12,846 bases of DNA from Deferribacteres bacterium JdFR-76 (GTDB lineage: Bacteria; Zhuqueibacterota; JdFR-76), in assembly GCA_002011685.1 (NCBI GenBank), contig MTOL01000488.1, positions 1 through 12,846 on the forward strand, written 5' to 3'. Position numbers and translations under genes: made by a program. This document shows, piece after piece, positions 1-8,003 of this stretch. Numbering within the stretch: the first letter of the stretch is position 1; each line of letters starts with the position of its first letter. The notes beneath the pieces are model-generated. The model was given only the letters and a program-made list of their open reading frames with translations. It did not search any database and had not been told where the DNA came from.

Positions 1-702
1 TACCGCGGTAGTGATATCCCAAAATTGATTCAACCTATTCTGGAAGGGAAGGCAGATATTGTTATTGGCGACCGGCAGATTGACAAAATCAAGCATTTTT
101 CCTGGATCAAAAAGAAGCTCCAGAAGCTGGGAAGCTGGGTGGTGCGGCAAGTTTCCAATACGGATATTCCAGATGCAACGAGTGGTTTTCGCGCGTTCAG
201 TAGAGAGGCTGCGTTACAGATCAATGTGATATCGCGGTTTACATATACGCTGGAAACGATTATTCAGGCTGGAAAAAAGAATCTCGCAATTACATCGGTA
301 CCCGTTGAAACGAACGAGAAACTTCGGGAGTCGCGGCTCTTTTCCAGTATTCCAAAATATATTCAGCGCTCCATTGCCACGATTTTTCGGATCTATTCAG
401 TCTATGAACCTCTCAAAATTTTTGTAATTTTAGGGAGCGTTATTTTTGCCGCTGGTCTCGCTATTTCTTTGAGGTTCCTTTATTTCTTTTTTACAGGACA
501 GGGAGCTGGTCATATTCAGTCCTTGATACTGGCTGCAGTGCTGTTCATTATGGGCTTTCAAACGATTGTTATGGGATTGATGGCGGACCTCATAGGGGCG
601 AATCGGCGTTTGTTAGAATCGGCGCTCTATAAAATAAGAAAGCTTGAAGTCGATTCAACCCATCGCCAGAAAAATGTGCAGAAGAAAGAGGTGTCACAGT
701 AG
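1..702 (+). CDS. Polyprenyl-phosphate glycosyltransferase, GT2 (DPM1/GtrB/ArnC-like), 5' truncated
   Basis: The frame is open from base 1 to a TAG at 700-702, giving the C-terminal 233 residues; the N-terminal nucleotide-binding half and its catalytic DxD lie left of the window. What remains fits the end of a GT-A fold of the dolichyl-phosphate mannose synthase type: residues 1-25 match the 'dIP-li, aDiviGdR' stretch and SGFRAF at about residues 61-66 is a family hallmark. Two hydrophobic segments follow at about 137-164 and 172-198, then a basic tail, which is the GtrB/ArnC arrangement with two C-terminal membrane helices. Such enzymes move a sugar from a UDP or GDP donor onto polyprenyl phosphate at the cytoplasmic face, making the donor for GT-C transferases on the other side. 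Two GT-C-like proteins lie downstream in the same run, which suits that role. The sugar cannot be predicted. The TTG at 25 is internal, not a start. Confidence 0.88.
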   Translation, partial: YRGSDIPKLIQPILEGKADIVIGDRQIDKIKHFSWIKKKLQKLGSWVVRQVSNTDIPDATSGFRAFSREAALQINVISRFTYTLETIIQAGKKNLAITSVPVETNEKLRESRLFSSIPKYIQRSIATIFRIYSVYEPLKIFVILGSVIFAAGLAISLRFLYFFFTGQGAGHIQSLILAAVLFIMGFQTIVMGLMADLIGANRRLLESALYKIRKLEVDSTHRQKNVQKKEVSQ

Positions 703-704
703 AT

Positions 705-1826
705 ATGAAGGTTGCTCTTGTTGGCCCAACATATCCGTATCGTGGCGGGATCGCCCATCATACAACTTTGCTGTACCGATACTTAAAGAAGAGACATGAA
801 GTGCGGTTCTGGAGTTTTTTGCGGCAATATCCCGGGTGGCTTTATCCCGGAAAAACGGATAAAGATTTTTCGCAGAGAAGTCTAATAGAGAATGGCGTGA
901 TCTACTCAATCGATTCAGTATTGCCTCACACCTGGTTTAAAACGGCCCATGATATTGTTCAGTTTCGTCCCGATGTGCTGGTAATTCCATGGTGGGTCGT
1001 ATTTTGGGGCCCGATTTTTTCTGTGATCGCCTCCATTGTGAAAAAGAGAACCGGTTCACGTGTTGTCTACATTTGTCACAATGTGCTTGAACATGAATCA
1101 TCCCGCTGGAAAGTAATGGTGAGCCGGTACGCCTACAATTTGGCAGACGGTTTTTTGGTACACTCGGAGCAGGAGGCAATAAGATTGCGGGAAATTAGGC
1201 CGGATGCCCGAATCAAAAAGGTATTCCACCCTGTATATTCACTTTTGGAAAAAAGGGGAATTGCCCAAAAGGATGCACGTCATCGTTTGAAAATTGATGG
1301 ATGGATTCTTCTTTTCTTTGGTTTTGTTCGGGAGTATAAAGGTCTGGAATATTTAATCAAAGCACTTCCCCTGGTGCTAAAACAGATCGATGTGACGTTA
1401 ATGGTTGTGGGGGAGTTTTGGCAGGATCGCAGGAAGTATTTCGACTTAATAGATGAACTAAATCTACAAAGGCACGTCCGGATAATCGATCAGTATGTGC
1501 CCAATCATGAGATTGAAATGTATTTTTCTGCAGCTAATGTTTTGGTGATGCCTTATGTCTCGGTAACGGGTAGCGGCGTGGTGCAGCTTGCTTTTTATTA
1601 TGGCCTGCCTGTGATTGTCACAAATGTGGGAATGTTAACCGAAATTGTTGAGGACGGGAGGACGGGATTTATTGTGCCTCCCAGGGATGTGGATGCCTTG
1701 GCTGATGCTATTGTTCAATATTTCAGAGAGAATCGGGAGGAAGAATTTCGGAAAAACATCGAGTTAACCAGAGGTCGGTTTGGTTGGGAACACATAATTT
1801 CAAGTATTGAAAAAATCGCGTGCTAA
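705..1826 (+). CDS. Glycosyltransferase family 4, atypical (no EX7E)
   Basis: A 373-residue GT-B protein. The N-terminal Rossmann domain opens with a glycine-rich loop (YRGGIAHH, residues 12-19) of the kind that precedes acceptor binding in GT4 enzymes, followed by a WSF-RQYP-LYPG block at 36-49. The C-terminal domain begins near 200 with GFVREYKG (206-213) and has the usual ANVLVMPY strand (277-284). In place of the EX7E motif it has TGSGVVQLA (288-296), so both canonical glutamates are missing; a similar SGV/LA version occurs in other bacterial GT4 proteins, so loss of activity is not implied. There is no signal peptide, so it is expected to be cytoplasmic or membrane-peripheral and to add a hexose or similar residue to a lipid-linked glycan. 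ATG at 705 lies 2 bases after the previous stop, with AGAGGTG at 687-693 as a rather distant ribosome site. Donor and acceptor are unknown. Confidence 0.9.
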   Translation: MKVALVGPTYPYRGGIAHHTTLLYRYLKKRHEVRFWSFLRQYPGWLYPGKTDKDFSQRSLIENGVIYSIDSVLPHTWFKTAHDIVQFRPDVLVIPWWVVFWGPIFSVIASIVKKRTGSRVVYICHNVLEHESSRWKVMVSRYAYNLADGFLVHSEQEAIRLREIRPDARIKKVFHPVYSLLEKRGIAQKDARHRLKIDGWILLFFGFVREYKGLEYLIKALPLVLKQIDVTLMVVGEFWQDRRKYFDLIDELNLQRHVRIIDQYVPNHEIEMYFSAANVLVMPYVSVTGSGVVQLAFYYGLPVIVTNVGMLTEIVEDGRTGFIVPPRDVDALADAIVQYFRENREEEFRKNIELTRGRFGWEHIISSIEKIAC

Positions 1827-1859
1827 TCCCTGGCGGTTCCAGACTTTGAGGAAAGGACT

Positions 1860-2762
1860 GTGGAGCAGGTTCCGGATATTTCGATTGTAATTCCTCATTT
1901 TAATGATGTCGATCACCTATTCAGATGTTTAGCCTCTCTTGAAAAGCAGAAGACGGGAACGCATGTTGAAATTATCGTTGTGGATAGTTCTGATCGAGAC
2001 ATTACCGAATGGGTTCAGAAACGTTTTCCTTCTGTTTCCGTTCTTCACCTCCATCGCCGGACATTTCCGGGGGTGGCAAGGAATATAGGAGTTCAGCATT
2101 CAAAAGGGGATATTGTGGCATTTATTGATGCCGACTGTGTTGCGGACGGAGAATGGATCCAGAGAATATTGGAATCGATGAAAAATGGGGAATATGTCGC
2201 GATAGGGGGATCGGTTGAAAATGGATTACCGAAGCATCCAATTGCCACAGCCGAGTATTTTATTGAATTTGGCGAATTTATGCCATCTCGGAAGTCAGGT
2301 ATTGCGGATCTTATCCCGTCTTGCAATATGGCGGTTAGGAAAGACGTTTTCAAGAAGGTTGGTGGATTCCCTTCTTTGATTACCTCTGAGGATGTACTAT
2401 TTTGTCTATCCCTCCGGAAACATAATTATCAGATCTTTTTCGACCCGAGTATTCGAATTACACACTTTAACCGTACGGTTTTGCGGAAAATGCTGCATAA
2501 GCAAAGGGAACTTGGGATTGGGGCATGTCAGCTACGCAAAAGATTCGCCGTTAAAGGGCACTGGCTTGCAAAGTTTAAAATTTCCGCATTCGCTATTCCA
2601 TTCTTAAGGATATACACCGTTGTTCGTAAGGTTCTTCGTAATAATTTTTCCTGTTTGCCGAAATTGATGTGGACATTTCCCATTTGGTTTTTGGCGTTGG
2701 TCTGGTATAGTTACGGATTTTGGCAGGGGCATTCTACGCCGCAAAAAGGAGATCTTCTGTGA
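1860..2762 (+). CDS. Glycosyltransferase family 2
   Basis: A 300-residue GT-A enzyme starting at GTG 1860. The start is supported by AGGAAAGG (1849-1856) at good spacing and by the protein beginning directly at the family's first strand (SIVIPHFND, residues 8-16). The metal- and nucleotide-binding DAD is at 90-92, after a GVARNIG helix start at 71-77. CNMAVRK (155-161) and the SED triplet at 176-178 supply the acceptor-side catalytic-base region, and a conserved TH (201-202) follows. Residues 267-286 are hydrophobic and may anchor the protein to the membrane. It would transfer a sugar from an NDP donor to a lipid-linked acceptor in the cytoplasm. Its TGA (2760-2762) overlaps the GTG of the next gene as GTGA, so the two are probably translationally coupled. 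Acceptor and linkage cannot be predicted. Confidence 0.9.
   Translation: MEQVPDISIVIPHFNDVDHLFRCLASLEKQKTGTHVEIIVVDSSDRDITEWVQKRFPSVSVLHLHRRTFPGVARNIGVQHSKGDIVAFIDADCVADGEWIQRILESMKNGEYVAIGGSVENGLPKHPIATAEYFIEFGEFMPSRKSGIADLIPSCNMAVRKDVFKKVGGFPSLITSEDVLFCLSLRKHNYQIFFDPSIRITHFNRTVLRKMLHKQRELGIGACQLRKRFAVKGHWLAKFKISAFAIPFLRIYTVVRKVLRNNFSCLPKLMWTFPIWFLALVWYSYGFWQGHSTPQKGDLL
2746..2751 (+). promoter_or_regulatory. Shine-Dalgarno fixing the GTG start at 2759
   Basis: AAGGAG lies seven bases before GTG 2759, inside the last codons of the preceding glycosyltransferase. It favours GTG 2759 over the in-frame TTG at 2720. From 2759 the protein begins two residues before the first Rossmann strand, as expected for an SDR. 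Confidence 0.75.
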
Positions 2763-4852
2763 AAAGGGTTTTCTTGACAGGAGGGACGGGATTTCTTGGA
2801 CGTTCTATTCTCAATGAATTGCTGCACAGGGGCTATTTTGTGCATTTGCTGATCCGTTCAAAAGAAATACCTGAGTTTGTGAAAAAGGGGAATGTTGAAA
2901 TTGTCCAGGGGGATTTATGGGATCTTTCTTGGTTGGATGATACAATTCAAAAAGTTGACTTTGTTGTTCATGCAGCAGCTACATTTTCTGGATCTTGGGA
3001 TGATTTTTATCAGGTCAATGTAGCTGCTACGGAGGCGCTGTATTCGAAAGCGATTGAAAAAGAGCTTCAAAAATTTGTTTACATCAGTTCGGTTAGTGTT
3101 TATCCGCATTCGCAACTGAAAAACTTCAGTTGTTCCTTCAGAGAAGAAGATCCTTATGAAGATCCTGAAAAAGCAAGCCTGTATGCTCGATCTAAAATTG
3201 AAGCCGAAAAAAAGATTATTTCGCTCGGCAATCCCTCCGGCACGCCATATGTCATTTTCCGGCCCGGTGCCATATATGGCCCGGCTGGACCCATATTTCC
3301 TGCGACGCTTGGGATTCAAATTGGATCAAAAAGGATTCTGCTGATTGGGAGTCCCAAACATAAACTGCCTCTAAGTTATGTGGAAAACGTAGCAAAGGCG
3401 GTTGCCTTTGCCTTGGAGTCGGATTCGGTGAACGGACAGATTTTTAATCTTGTAGAGGATCAGACGCTTAGTCGAAAACAGTATGTTCAGTTCCTGAAAG
3501 AGAAAGTTGATCCGGACATCTCTTATGTACGGGTTCCTCGGTTGGTATTGGGTAGCTTAAAAACTTCCGCTAGATTTGTTTTCTCTTTTCTTGGCAAATC
3601 TGCTCCTATGGCGAACTTAAATTTGGACCTTTATACCCGAACGATATCCTATTCGAACAAAAAGTGGCGCCAATATTCTAAGGGGATAAGGGAAGTAGAC
3701 TTCCCAACCTCTCTGGAACGCACTGCCAACTGGTTCAAGAGGCGAAGCATATCACGGCGATTGTCTCGTTTAAAGGGTTTTTCCGTTGTTTTGCCGAAGG
3801 AAAGGAAATTCCGGATTGGCGTTATTGGTTGTGGCAATGTTGCACACTATCATTTGCTATTTTTGCGGCGCTCAGGAGTTGTAGATCGGCTATATGTTGC
3901 TGATGTAAATGAAAAGGCCCTGGAAATTGCTGCTGAGCGCTTTAATGCGGATGGAAGCTTTCATGATTACAGGGAGCTATTGGAAAAAACCCGGCCGGAT
4001 GTTGTCCATATCCTCGTTCCTCCTCAGTTTCATAAAGATGCTTTCTTGGCTGCTGTGGATTATGGGGCCCACGTGCTGGTGGAGAAACCGATGGCTATCT
4101 CTTCGGCGGAAGCGGAACAGATGGTTCGGGCCGCGGAGAAATCTGGGATACGATTTTCGGTTATGCACAATCACCTTTTTGATCGGGTGATGCTCGAAGC
4201 GCAGCGTTTTTTGAATAATGGAGGTTTGGGAAGTATAGTTTTTGTTGAAAGTTGGTATGGCGTAAGCTATGGTACGGCATCTCCACCATTTCCGCCCAAT
4301 TATTGGGGCTATACTCTGCCGGGTGGGCTTTTTCAAGATTATCTACCCCATGCTCTTTATACAGCTCTTGAGTTTATGCCCAATCCTACAGTAAAGGAGG
4401 TATTTGTAACATCCCGTGGCAGAATCCCTTTGGTGAAATATGATGAACTACATGTGACGCTTCAAGAAGAACAGCGGTTGGCAAATGTCCATGTCTCTAT
4501 GGCTGTGTCGCCTCGTTACCAGTTTTTGAATGTTTATGGAACTCAGGGGGCAATGACCATTGATTTGTTAAACAAAGTTATATTTGTCGAAAAAGAATTT
4601 GGCCCGCTTCCCAAATCTGTAAATCGCATTCTTTTTTCCATAAAGCGTTCCAAAAGGTATGCTTTTGCCAGTTTGAAAAGTCTTTTTGGCTTGCCCAAAA
4701 CCACAGAGCGAATTTTTGAGGGTACGGAACGTTTCATTCAGATATTCTATCGGAGCATCGCGCGTGACGAAGAAATGCCGGTTACGGCCGAAGAAGCTCT
4801 CCAATTAATGAAGTTGATGGACGAAGTCTGGGATAAGCTCCCCTCTTCATGA
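2759..4852 (+). CDS. Fusion protein: extended SDR NAD(P)-sugar epimerase/dehydratase + Gfo/Idh/MocA oxidoreductase
   Basis: A 697-residue two-enzyme fusion in one uninterrupted frame. Residues 1 to about 330 form an extended short-chain dehydrogenase: GGTGFLG NAD(P)-binding loop at 8-14, HAAA at 71-74, active-site serines in ISSVSVYP (109-116), and catalytic Tyr142/Lys146 in YARSK. RPGAIYGP (168-175) is the substrate-side motif. A short basic linker (about 322-350) follows. Residues 352 to about 690 form a Gfo/Idh/MocA dehydrogenase: GVIGCGN (354-360) is its dinucleotide loop, VEKPMA (441-446) carries the conserved Glu-Lys-Pro, and Asp527/His531 sit where the family has its D-x3-H active-site pair. 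Either half is close to the usual size of the free-standing enzyme, so this looks like a true fusion of two complete domains. Both are expected to be cytoplasmic and to act on a nucleotide-linked or free sugar, for instance oxidising or epimerising and then reducing a keto intermediate. The order of steps and the substrate are inference. Start GTG 2759 overlaps the previous stop by 4 bp. Confidence 0.88.
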   Translation: MKRVFLTGGTGFLGRSILNELLHRGYFVHLLIRSKEIPEFVKKGNVEIVQGDLWDLSWLDDTIQKVDFVVHAAATFSGSWDDFYQVNVAATEALYSKAIEKELQKFVYISSVSVYPHSQLKNFSCSFREEDPYEDPEKASLYARSKIEAEKKIISLGNPSGTPYVIFRPGAIYGPAGPIFPATLGIQIGSKRILLIGSPKHKLPLSYVENVAKAVAFALESDSVNGQIFNLVEDQTLSRKQYVQFLKEKVDPDISYVRVPRLVLGSLKTSARFVFSFLGKSAPMANLNLDLYTRTISYSNKKWRQYSKGIREVDFPTSLERTANWFKRRSISRRLSRLKGFSVVLPKERKFRIGVIGCGNVAHYHLLFLRRSGVVDRLYVADVNEKALEIAAERFNADGSFHDYRELLEKTRPDVVHILVPPQFHKDAFLAAVDYGAHVLVEKPMAISSAEAEQMVRAAEKSGIRFSVMHNHLFDRVMLEAQRFLNNGGLGSIVFVESWYGVSYGTASPPFPPNYWGYTLPGGLFQDYLPHALYTALEFMPNPTVKEVFVTSRGRIPLVKYDELHVTLQEEQRLANVHVSMAVSPRYQFLNVYGTQGAMTIDLLNKVIFVEKEFGPLPKSVNRILFSIKRSKRYAFASLKSLFGLPKTTERIFEGTERFIQIFYRSIARDEEMPVTAEEALQLMKLMDEVWDKLPSS

Positions 4853-4871
4853 TTTTTGTTGGATCACCTGA

Positions 4872-6293
4872 ATGATCTTTCGAGCTACAATTCTGCTGGT
4901 GGGGTCTCAGATTATTTATTTGCTTTCCAGCTTTTTTGTGAACATTGGTCTCGCGAGAATGTTGGGACCCTCATCGTTCGGCGTTTTCGGATTGGTCATC
5001 TCTATTCTTGTGGTGGCAGAGCTATTTGTGATTACGGGCATTCCGGAGGCCATTCAGAAATTTGGTTCCGTCCATGTTTCGGTAATGCGGCTTATAATCC
5101 GGGAAACTATGGCGGTTCAGATTATTTATACGATAAGCATTTTTTTGATCTTCTGGATGATCGCGGCGCCCATCGCCAGTTTTTTTGGGGATTCTGCCCT
5201 AAGAGTTCTTTTAAGGATTGCTGGATTTGATATCATATTTCTCGGCCTGTACAAATATGTGCTGGCCATACAAAATGGTTTGCGGTGGTACAGTCGCTAT
5301 GCAATCCTCAACATCGTCTATTCTATAACCAGGTTTCTTTCTATTCTTGGGCTTGTTTATCTTGGATTTTCTCTGAAAGGGGCTCTAATTGGCAATTTTT
5401 TATGTTCCCTCGTTGCGCTTTTGGTTGGTCTTTGGATGACCCGTTTGCCAGAAACAAATGAGAATCCCCAAAAAGAATTGCAATGGAAACCATTTATTGT
5501 TCAAAATGTTCTCTACTTTGTTGCTCTGAACATGCTATTTGCGGTGGATGTGTGGTTTGTTAAATATTTCTTGGCTGATGTGCATGTTGGCGAATATGTG
5601 TCTGCCGCGAATTTGTCAAAGTTGATATATTTTCTGTCAATTGCAATTTCTGCTGTTCTGCTCCCTGAGGTTGCACGTTCATACGGGATGGGTAACAGGT
5701 ATGAAGTTGGCCAGGTTGTGCGGAATTTTTTAAGATGGCTTTTTGTTCTTGCCAGTTTTATTAATACGGTCGTATGGCTAAACGCCAAAGGAATTATTCT
5801 TTTGCTTTATGGAAGTGAGTATCAAGGAGCTACGCCAATATTAAAAATTGTTTTCATCGGCTATACCCTAATAACACTGGCTGCTTTGATTCATACCATA
5901 TTAATTGCACAGGACCGCATGTTCTTGTGTTTCGTTCTGGTTTTATCCATGCTGCTTGTTGATATTTTCTTGAATTTCATTTTTGTTCCGCATTTGGGGA
6001 CGGTAGGGGCAGGCGTTGCCGCTGTATTAACAGGCACTGCCGGATTTGCAATGGGTTCTCTATTTATCCGTGATCAAGTGTTGAATATCATTTTTTCGGG
6101 TACAAGTGTTCGAATTGCTTTGGCTATAGGAATTTCTGTTTTAATAACTCTTGTTGTACAGACATATGTCTCCAGCTTTATCGTGCATCTTTTTGTTACA
6201 GTGCTTTCTTTTGTTGGTACGCTTGTGCTGAGCGGGGAAGTAACAAAGCGTGAGGTTGGAGAAATGGTTCATTCTCTTCTTATGGCAAAATGA
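4872..6293 (+). CDS. Polysaccharide/oligosaccharide flippase (Wzx/RfbX, MOP superfamily)
   Basis: A 473-residue integral membrane protein, hydrophobic throughout, with about twelve or more membrane spans. The N-terminus has the layout of lipid-linked oligosaccharide flippases: a first helix, then ARMLGPSSFGVFG (28-40), matching the family's 'ARlLGpeefG-fg' signature, followed by a long helix and a G-I/L-P-E-A turn. Length is typical for Wzx proteins. It would move an undecaprenyl-diphosphate-linked glycan from the cytoplasmic to the periplasmic leaflet by an antiport-like mechanism. A TGA in the same frame (4869-4871) abuts the ATG, which fixes the start; the preceding sequence is a poor ribosome site, so translation may depend on ribosomes arriving from the gene ending 19 bases upstream. 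Its TGA overlaps the next ATG (ATGA, 6290-6293). Confidence in the superfamily is high; the exact cargo is unknown. Confidence 0.9.
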   Translation: MIFRATILLVGSQIIYLLSSFFVNIGLARMLGPSSFGVFGLVISILVVAELFVITGIPEAIQKFGSVHVSVMRLIIRETMAVQIIYTISIFLIFWMIAAPIASFFGDSALRVLLRIAGFDIIFLGLYKYVLAIQNGLRWYSRYAILNIVYSITRFLSILGLVYLGFSLKGALIGNFLCSLVALLVGLWMTRLPETNENPQKELQWKPFIVQNVLYFVALNMLFAVDVWFVKYFLADVHVGEYVSAANLSKLIYFLSIAISAVLLPEVARSYGMGNRYEVGQVVRNFLRWLFVLASFINTVVWLNAKGIILLLYGSEYQGATPILKIVFIGYTLITLAALIHTILIAQDRMFLCFVLVLSMLLVDIFLNFIFVPHLGTVGAGVAAVLTGTAGFAMGSLFIRDQVLNIIFSGTSVRIALAIGISVLITLVVQTYVSSFIVHLFVTVLSFVGTLVLSGEVTKREVGEMVHSLLMAK

Positions 6294-7936
6294 AAGAAGG
6301 TCACGCCATACATTGGGAACGGGTGCTATTTTTCGCCATCATTGCCTTGGGGATTTTCCTTCGGTTTTTCAATCTTGGCACGCCAAGTTATTGGGTTGAT
6401 GAATTAAATCATGTTTATGCTGCCAAATCGTTTCGTTCGGAGGGCTCTTTTGACTTGCCATCCGGAGTGCCTTATCCGCGGGCGGCTCTTTTCACAGTGA
6501 TGGTGGCTGGCGCTCAAGTTTTGTTCGGCGATAACGAGTTTGCCAGCCGATTCCCTGCTGCATTTTTTGGTGTATTGACTTTGATTTTGGTTTTCTTTGT
6601 TACAAAGAAAATTTTGGGGGGCAAAGTTGCTCTTCTTTCGCTTTTTTTCCTCGCAGTTTTGCCTCTTGAAGTGGGTTGGGCTCGTCTTACAAGATTTTAT
6701 GCGCCGCTTCAATTTGTCACTGTTTGGGCGGTAGCAGCATTTTTTTGGGGGATGGAATCCATCGAGGTCCGAAAAACCGACGGCAATTTTTGGAAATCTA
6801 CATTTTCGTTTTTTTTCGATTTGGTCAAAAATAAATATATTATCCTCTCTGTTGTTTTGTTTTTGCTTTCTTTTCATTTGCAAGTCATATCCGCATTTGT
6901 ACTAGTTGGTATCTTTGGGTTCACTGTTTTCCGGTTTGTCGAAAATTTCTTTTCTCGTGACGAACCCGTTTTCCTGAACCGGTATTTTGTTATAATGGTA
7001 CTGTTTACATTGGCGGTAGCTGCTGTATGGGTTCTGCCGTTTTTCAGGAAATTGGCATTATATGGTCTTCAGTTTTTGCCACAGTGGGCCAAGTATGAGG
7101 TGGCCCAAGACCGTTTCCTTTTTATCAAATACATATATGGAAAGGATGTGTTTCCACTGGGCGCTTTCTTTTTCTTGGGGCTGTATCAGGCACTCTTTCG
7201 GAAAAACCATTGGATTCTGTTTTTAGGGTTAATTTTCCTGATAGAAATTGGCCTTTTTTCCTTTGTGTTCAAATACCGCATGTATCAGTATATCTATAAT
7301 GTTTTGCCTTTCTTTCTAATGGTTAGTTCTTACGCAATTGTCAACGTTTTTCAGGGAGAATATTCAAGTCTCAATAAGAAGGCATCCTATTTTCATAAAT
7401 TTTTGAGAAATCCGGCTGCATTTGTGGGGGTTTTATTATTTTTCATTCCTTTCACCAACTTTTTTCAGAACGGAATTTGCATCCCATTTGCGGGGGATGG
7501 AGCCTCAAATGGGGCTGTTACCCATCTGGAATGGAAAAAGACGGTACGGGATATTAAGAAAATGTTTCCAAATATCGCAGATTACACAATTGTTTCCACT
7601 CTTCCTTTCAATGTCATGCATTATCTTGGAAAGGTGGACTATGACATGAATATGAATGATTATGAGGTGGCAAGGGAAAATAATCTTTTGCATTCAGGAT
7701 ATGAGTACTATGATATGTACTCTGGGAAACCTTTTGTACTTTCTGTTGCCCATCTGGATTCTCTTGCAAGAAAGAGTAAATATGGGATCGTGATTGCGGA
7801 TGTTTATCGATTTTTAAGTGCACAGTATGTAAATCCCGACTTAAGAGAGTATATCGAAGAAAATTTTGTGCAGGTTTATCTATCACCTAAAAAGAGTATA
7901 ATTGTTTTCGCGTGGGGAAATGCAGATAGTGGATGA
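6290..7936 (+). CDS. GT-C membrane glycosyltransferase (GT39/PMT_2, ArnT-like)
   Basis: A 548-residue multi-span protein with the arrangement of lipid-phosphate-sugar-dependent transferases. The first helix (12-28) is followed at once by an outside loop carrying Asp37-Glu38 (YWVDELNH), the acidic pair expected to be catalytic or metal-binding in GT39/PMT and ArnT proteins. ARLTRFYAP (131-139) corresponds to the conserved 'R-xx-RxYxP' element, and an RMYQYIYNVLP turn sits at 330-340. From about 400 to the end the protein becomes mostly hydrophilic, consistent with a soluble outside domain, though a shorter one than in many relatives. It would take a sugar from a polyprenyl-phosphate donor, plausibly made by the enzyme truncated at the left edge, and attach it to a glycan, lipid or protein on the outer face of the inner membrane. 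The ATG overlaps the flippase stop, and no Shine-Dalgarno is visible, so coupled translation is likely. Confidence 0.8.
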   Translation: MKEGHAIHWERVLFFAIIALGIFLRFFNLGTPSYWVDELNHVYAAKSFRSEGSFDLPSGVPYPRAALFTVMVAGAQVLFGDNEFASRFPAAFFGVLTLILVFFVTKKILGGKVALLSLFFLAVLPLEVGWARLTRFYAPLQFVTVWAVAAFFWGMESIEVRKTDGNFWKSTFSFFFDLVKNKYIILSVVLFLLSFHLQVISAFVLVGIFGFTVFRFVENFFSRDEPVFLNRYFVIMVLFTLAVAAVWVLPFFRKLALYGLQFLPQWAKYEVAQDRFLFIKYIYGKDVFPLGAFFFLGLYQALFRKNHWILFLGLIFLIEIGLFSFVFKYRMYQYIYNVLPFFLMVSSYAIVNVFQGEYSSLNKKASYFHKFLRNPAAFVGVLLFFIPFTNFFQNGICIPFAGDGASNGAVTHLEWKKTVRDIKKMFPNIADYTIVSTLPFNVMHYLGKVDYDMNMNDYEVARENNLLHSGYEYYDMYSGKPFVLSVAHLDSLARKSKYGIVIADVYRFLSAQYVNPDLREYIEENFVQVYLSPKKSIIVFAWGNADSG

Positions 7937-7988
7937 TTTCACTCAACGCTTCTCATGAAACTTGCCGTTCTTTCAATCTTGTGAAATG

Positions 7989-7996
7989 AAGGGTGA
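7989..7996 (+). promoter_or_regulatory. Ribosome-binding site deciding the start at 8004
   Basis: AAGGGTGA ends seven bases before ATG 8004. The alternative in-frame starts (TTG 7962, ATG 7986) have no purine-rich sequence at the right distance, so 8004 is preferred. Confidence 0.55.
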
Positions 7997-8003
7997 AAGG
8001 GCT

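Noticed and set aside
2720..2758. Longer N-terminus (TTG 2720) for the fusion protein
   Set aside because: The added 13 residues overlap the end of the GT2 gene and precede the normal SDR first strand; AAGGAG at 2746-2751 fits GTG 2759 instead.
2915..3319. A 134-codon - strand frame (and similar ones at 3977-4336, 10343-10642, 12270-12671)
   Set aside because: Each lies wholly opposite a well-supported gene, has no family motif and no plausible ribosome site; treated as shadow frames.
4861..4869. GGATCACCT, identical to the 3' end region of 16S rRNA
   Set aside because: Only nine bases match, no other rRNA sequence is nearby, and it sits between two protein genes; chance.
4856..5230. A 124-codon + frame opening with TTG just before the flippase
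   Set aside because: It overlaps the flippase in another frame and has no recognisable motif; the flippase frame has the ARMLGPSSFG signature and continues for 473 codons.
6404..6883. A 159-codon open frame on the - strand inside the GT39-like gene
   Set aside because: It is the mirror of a T-rich membrane-protein gene: many Phe and Leu codons on + read as Lys, Asn and Gln on -. The product is a low-complexity basic sequence without domain features, and the + frame has clear family motifs.
7936..7987. Inverted repeat ATTTCAC / GTGAAAT (7936-7942 and 7981-7987) in the gap before 8004
   Set aside because: Seven AT-rich pairs with a 38-base loop would not be stable, and no T-run follows; not a credible terminator or attenuator.
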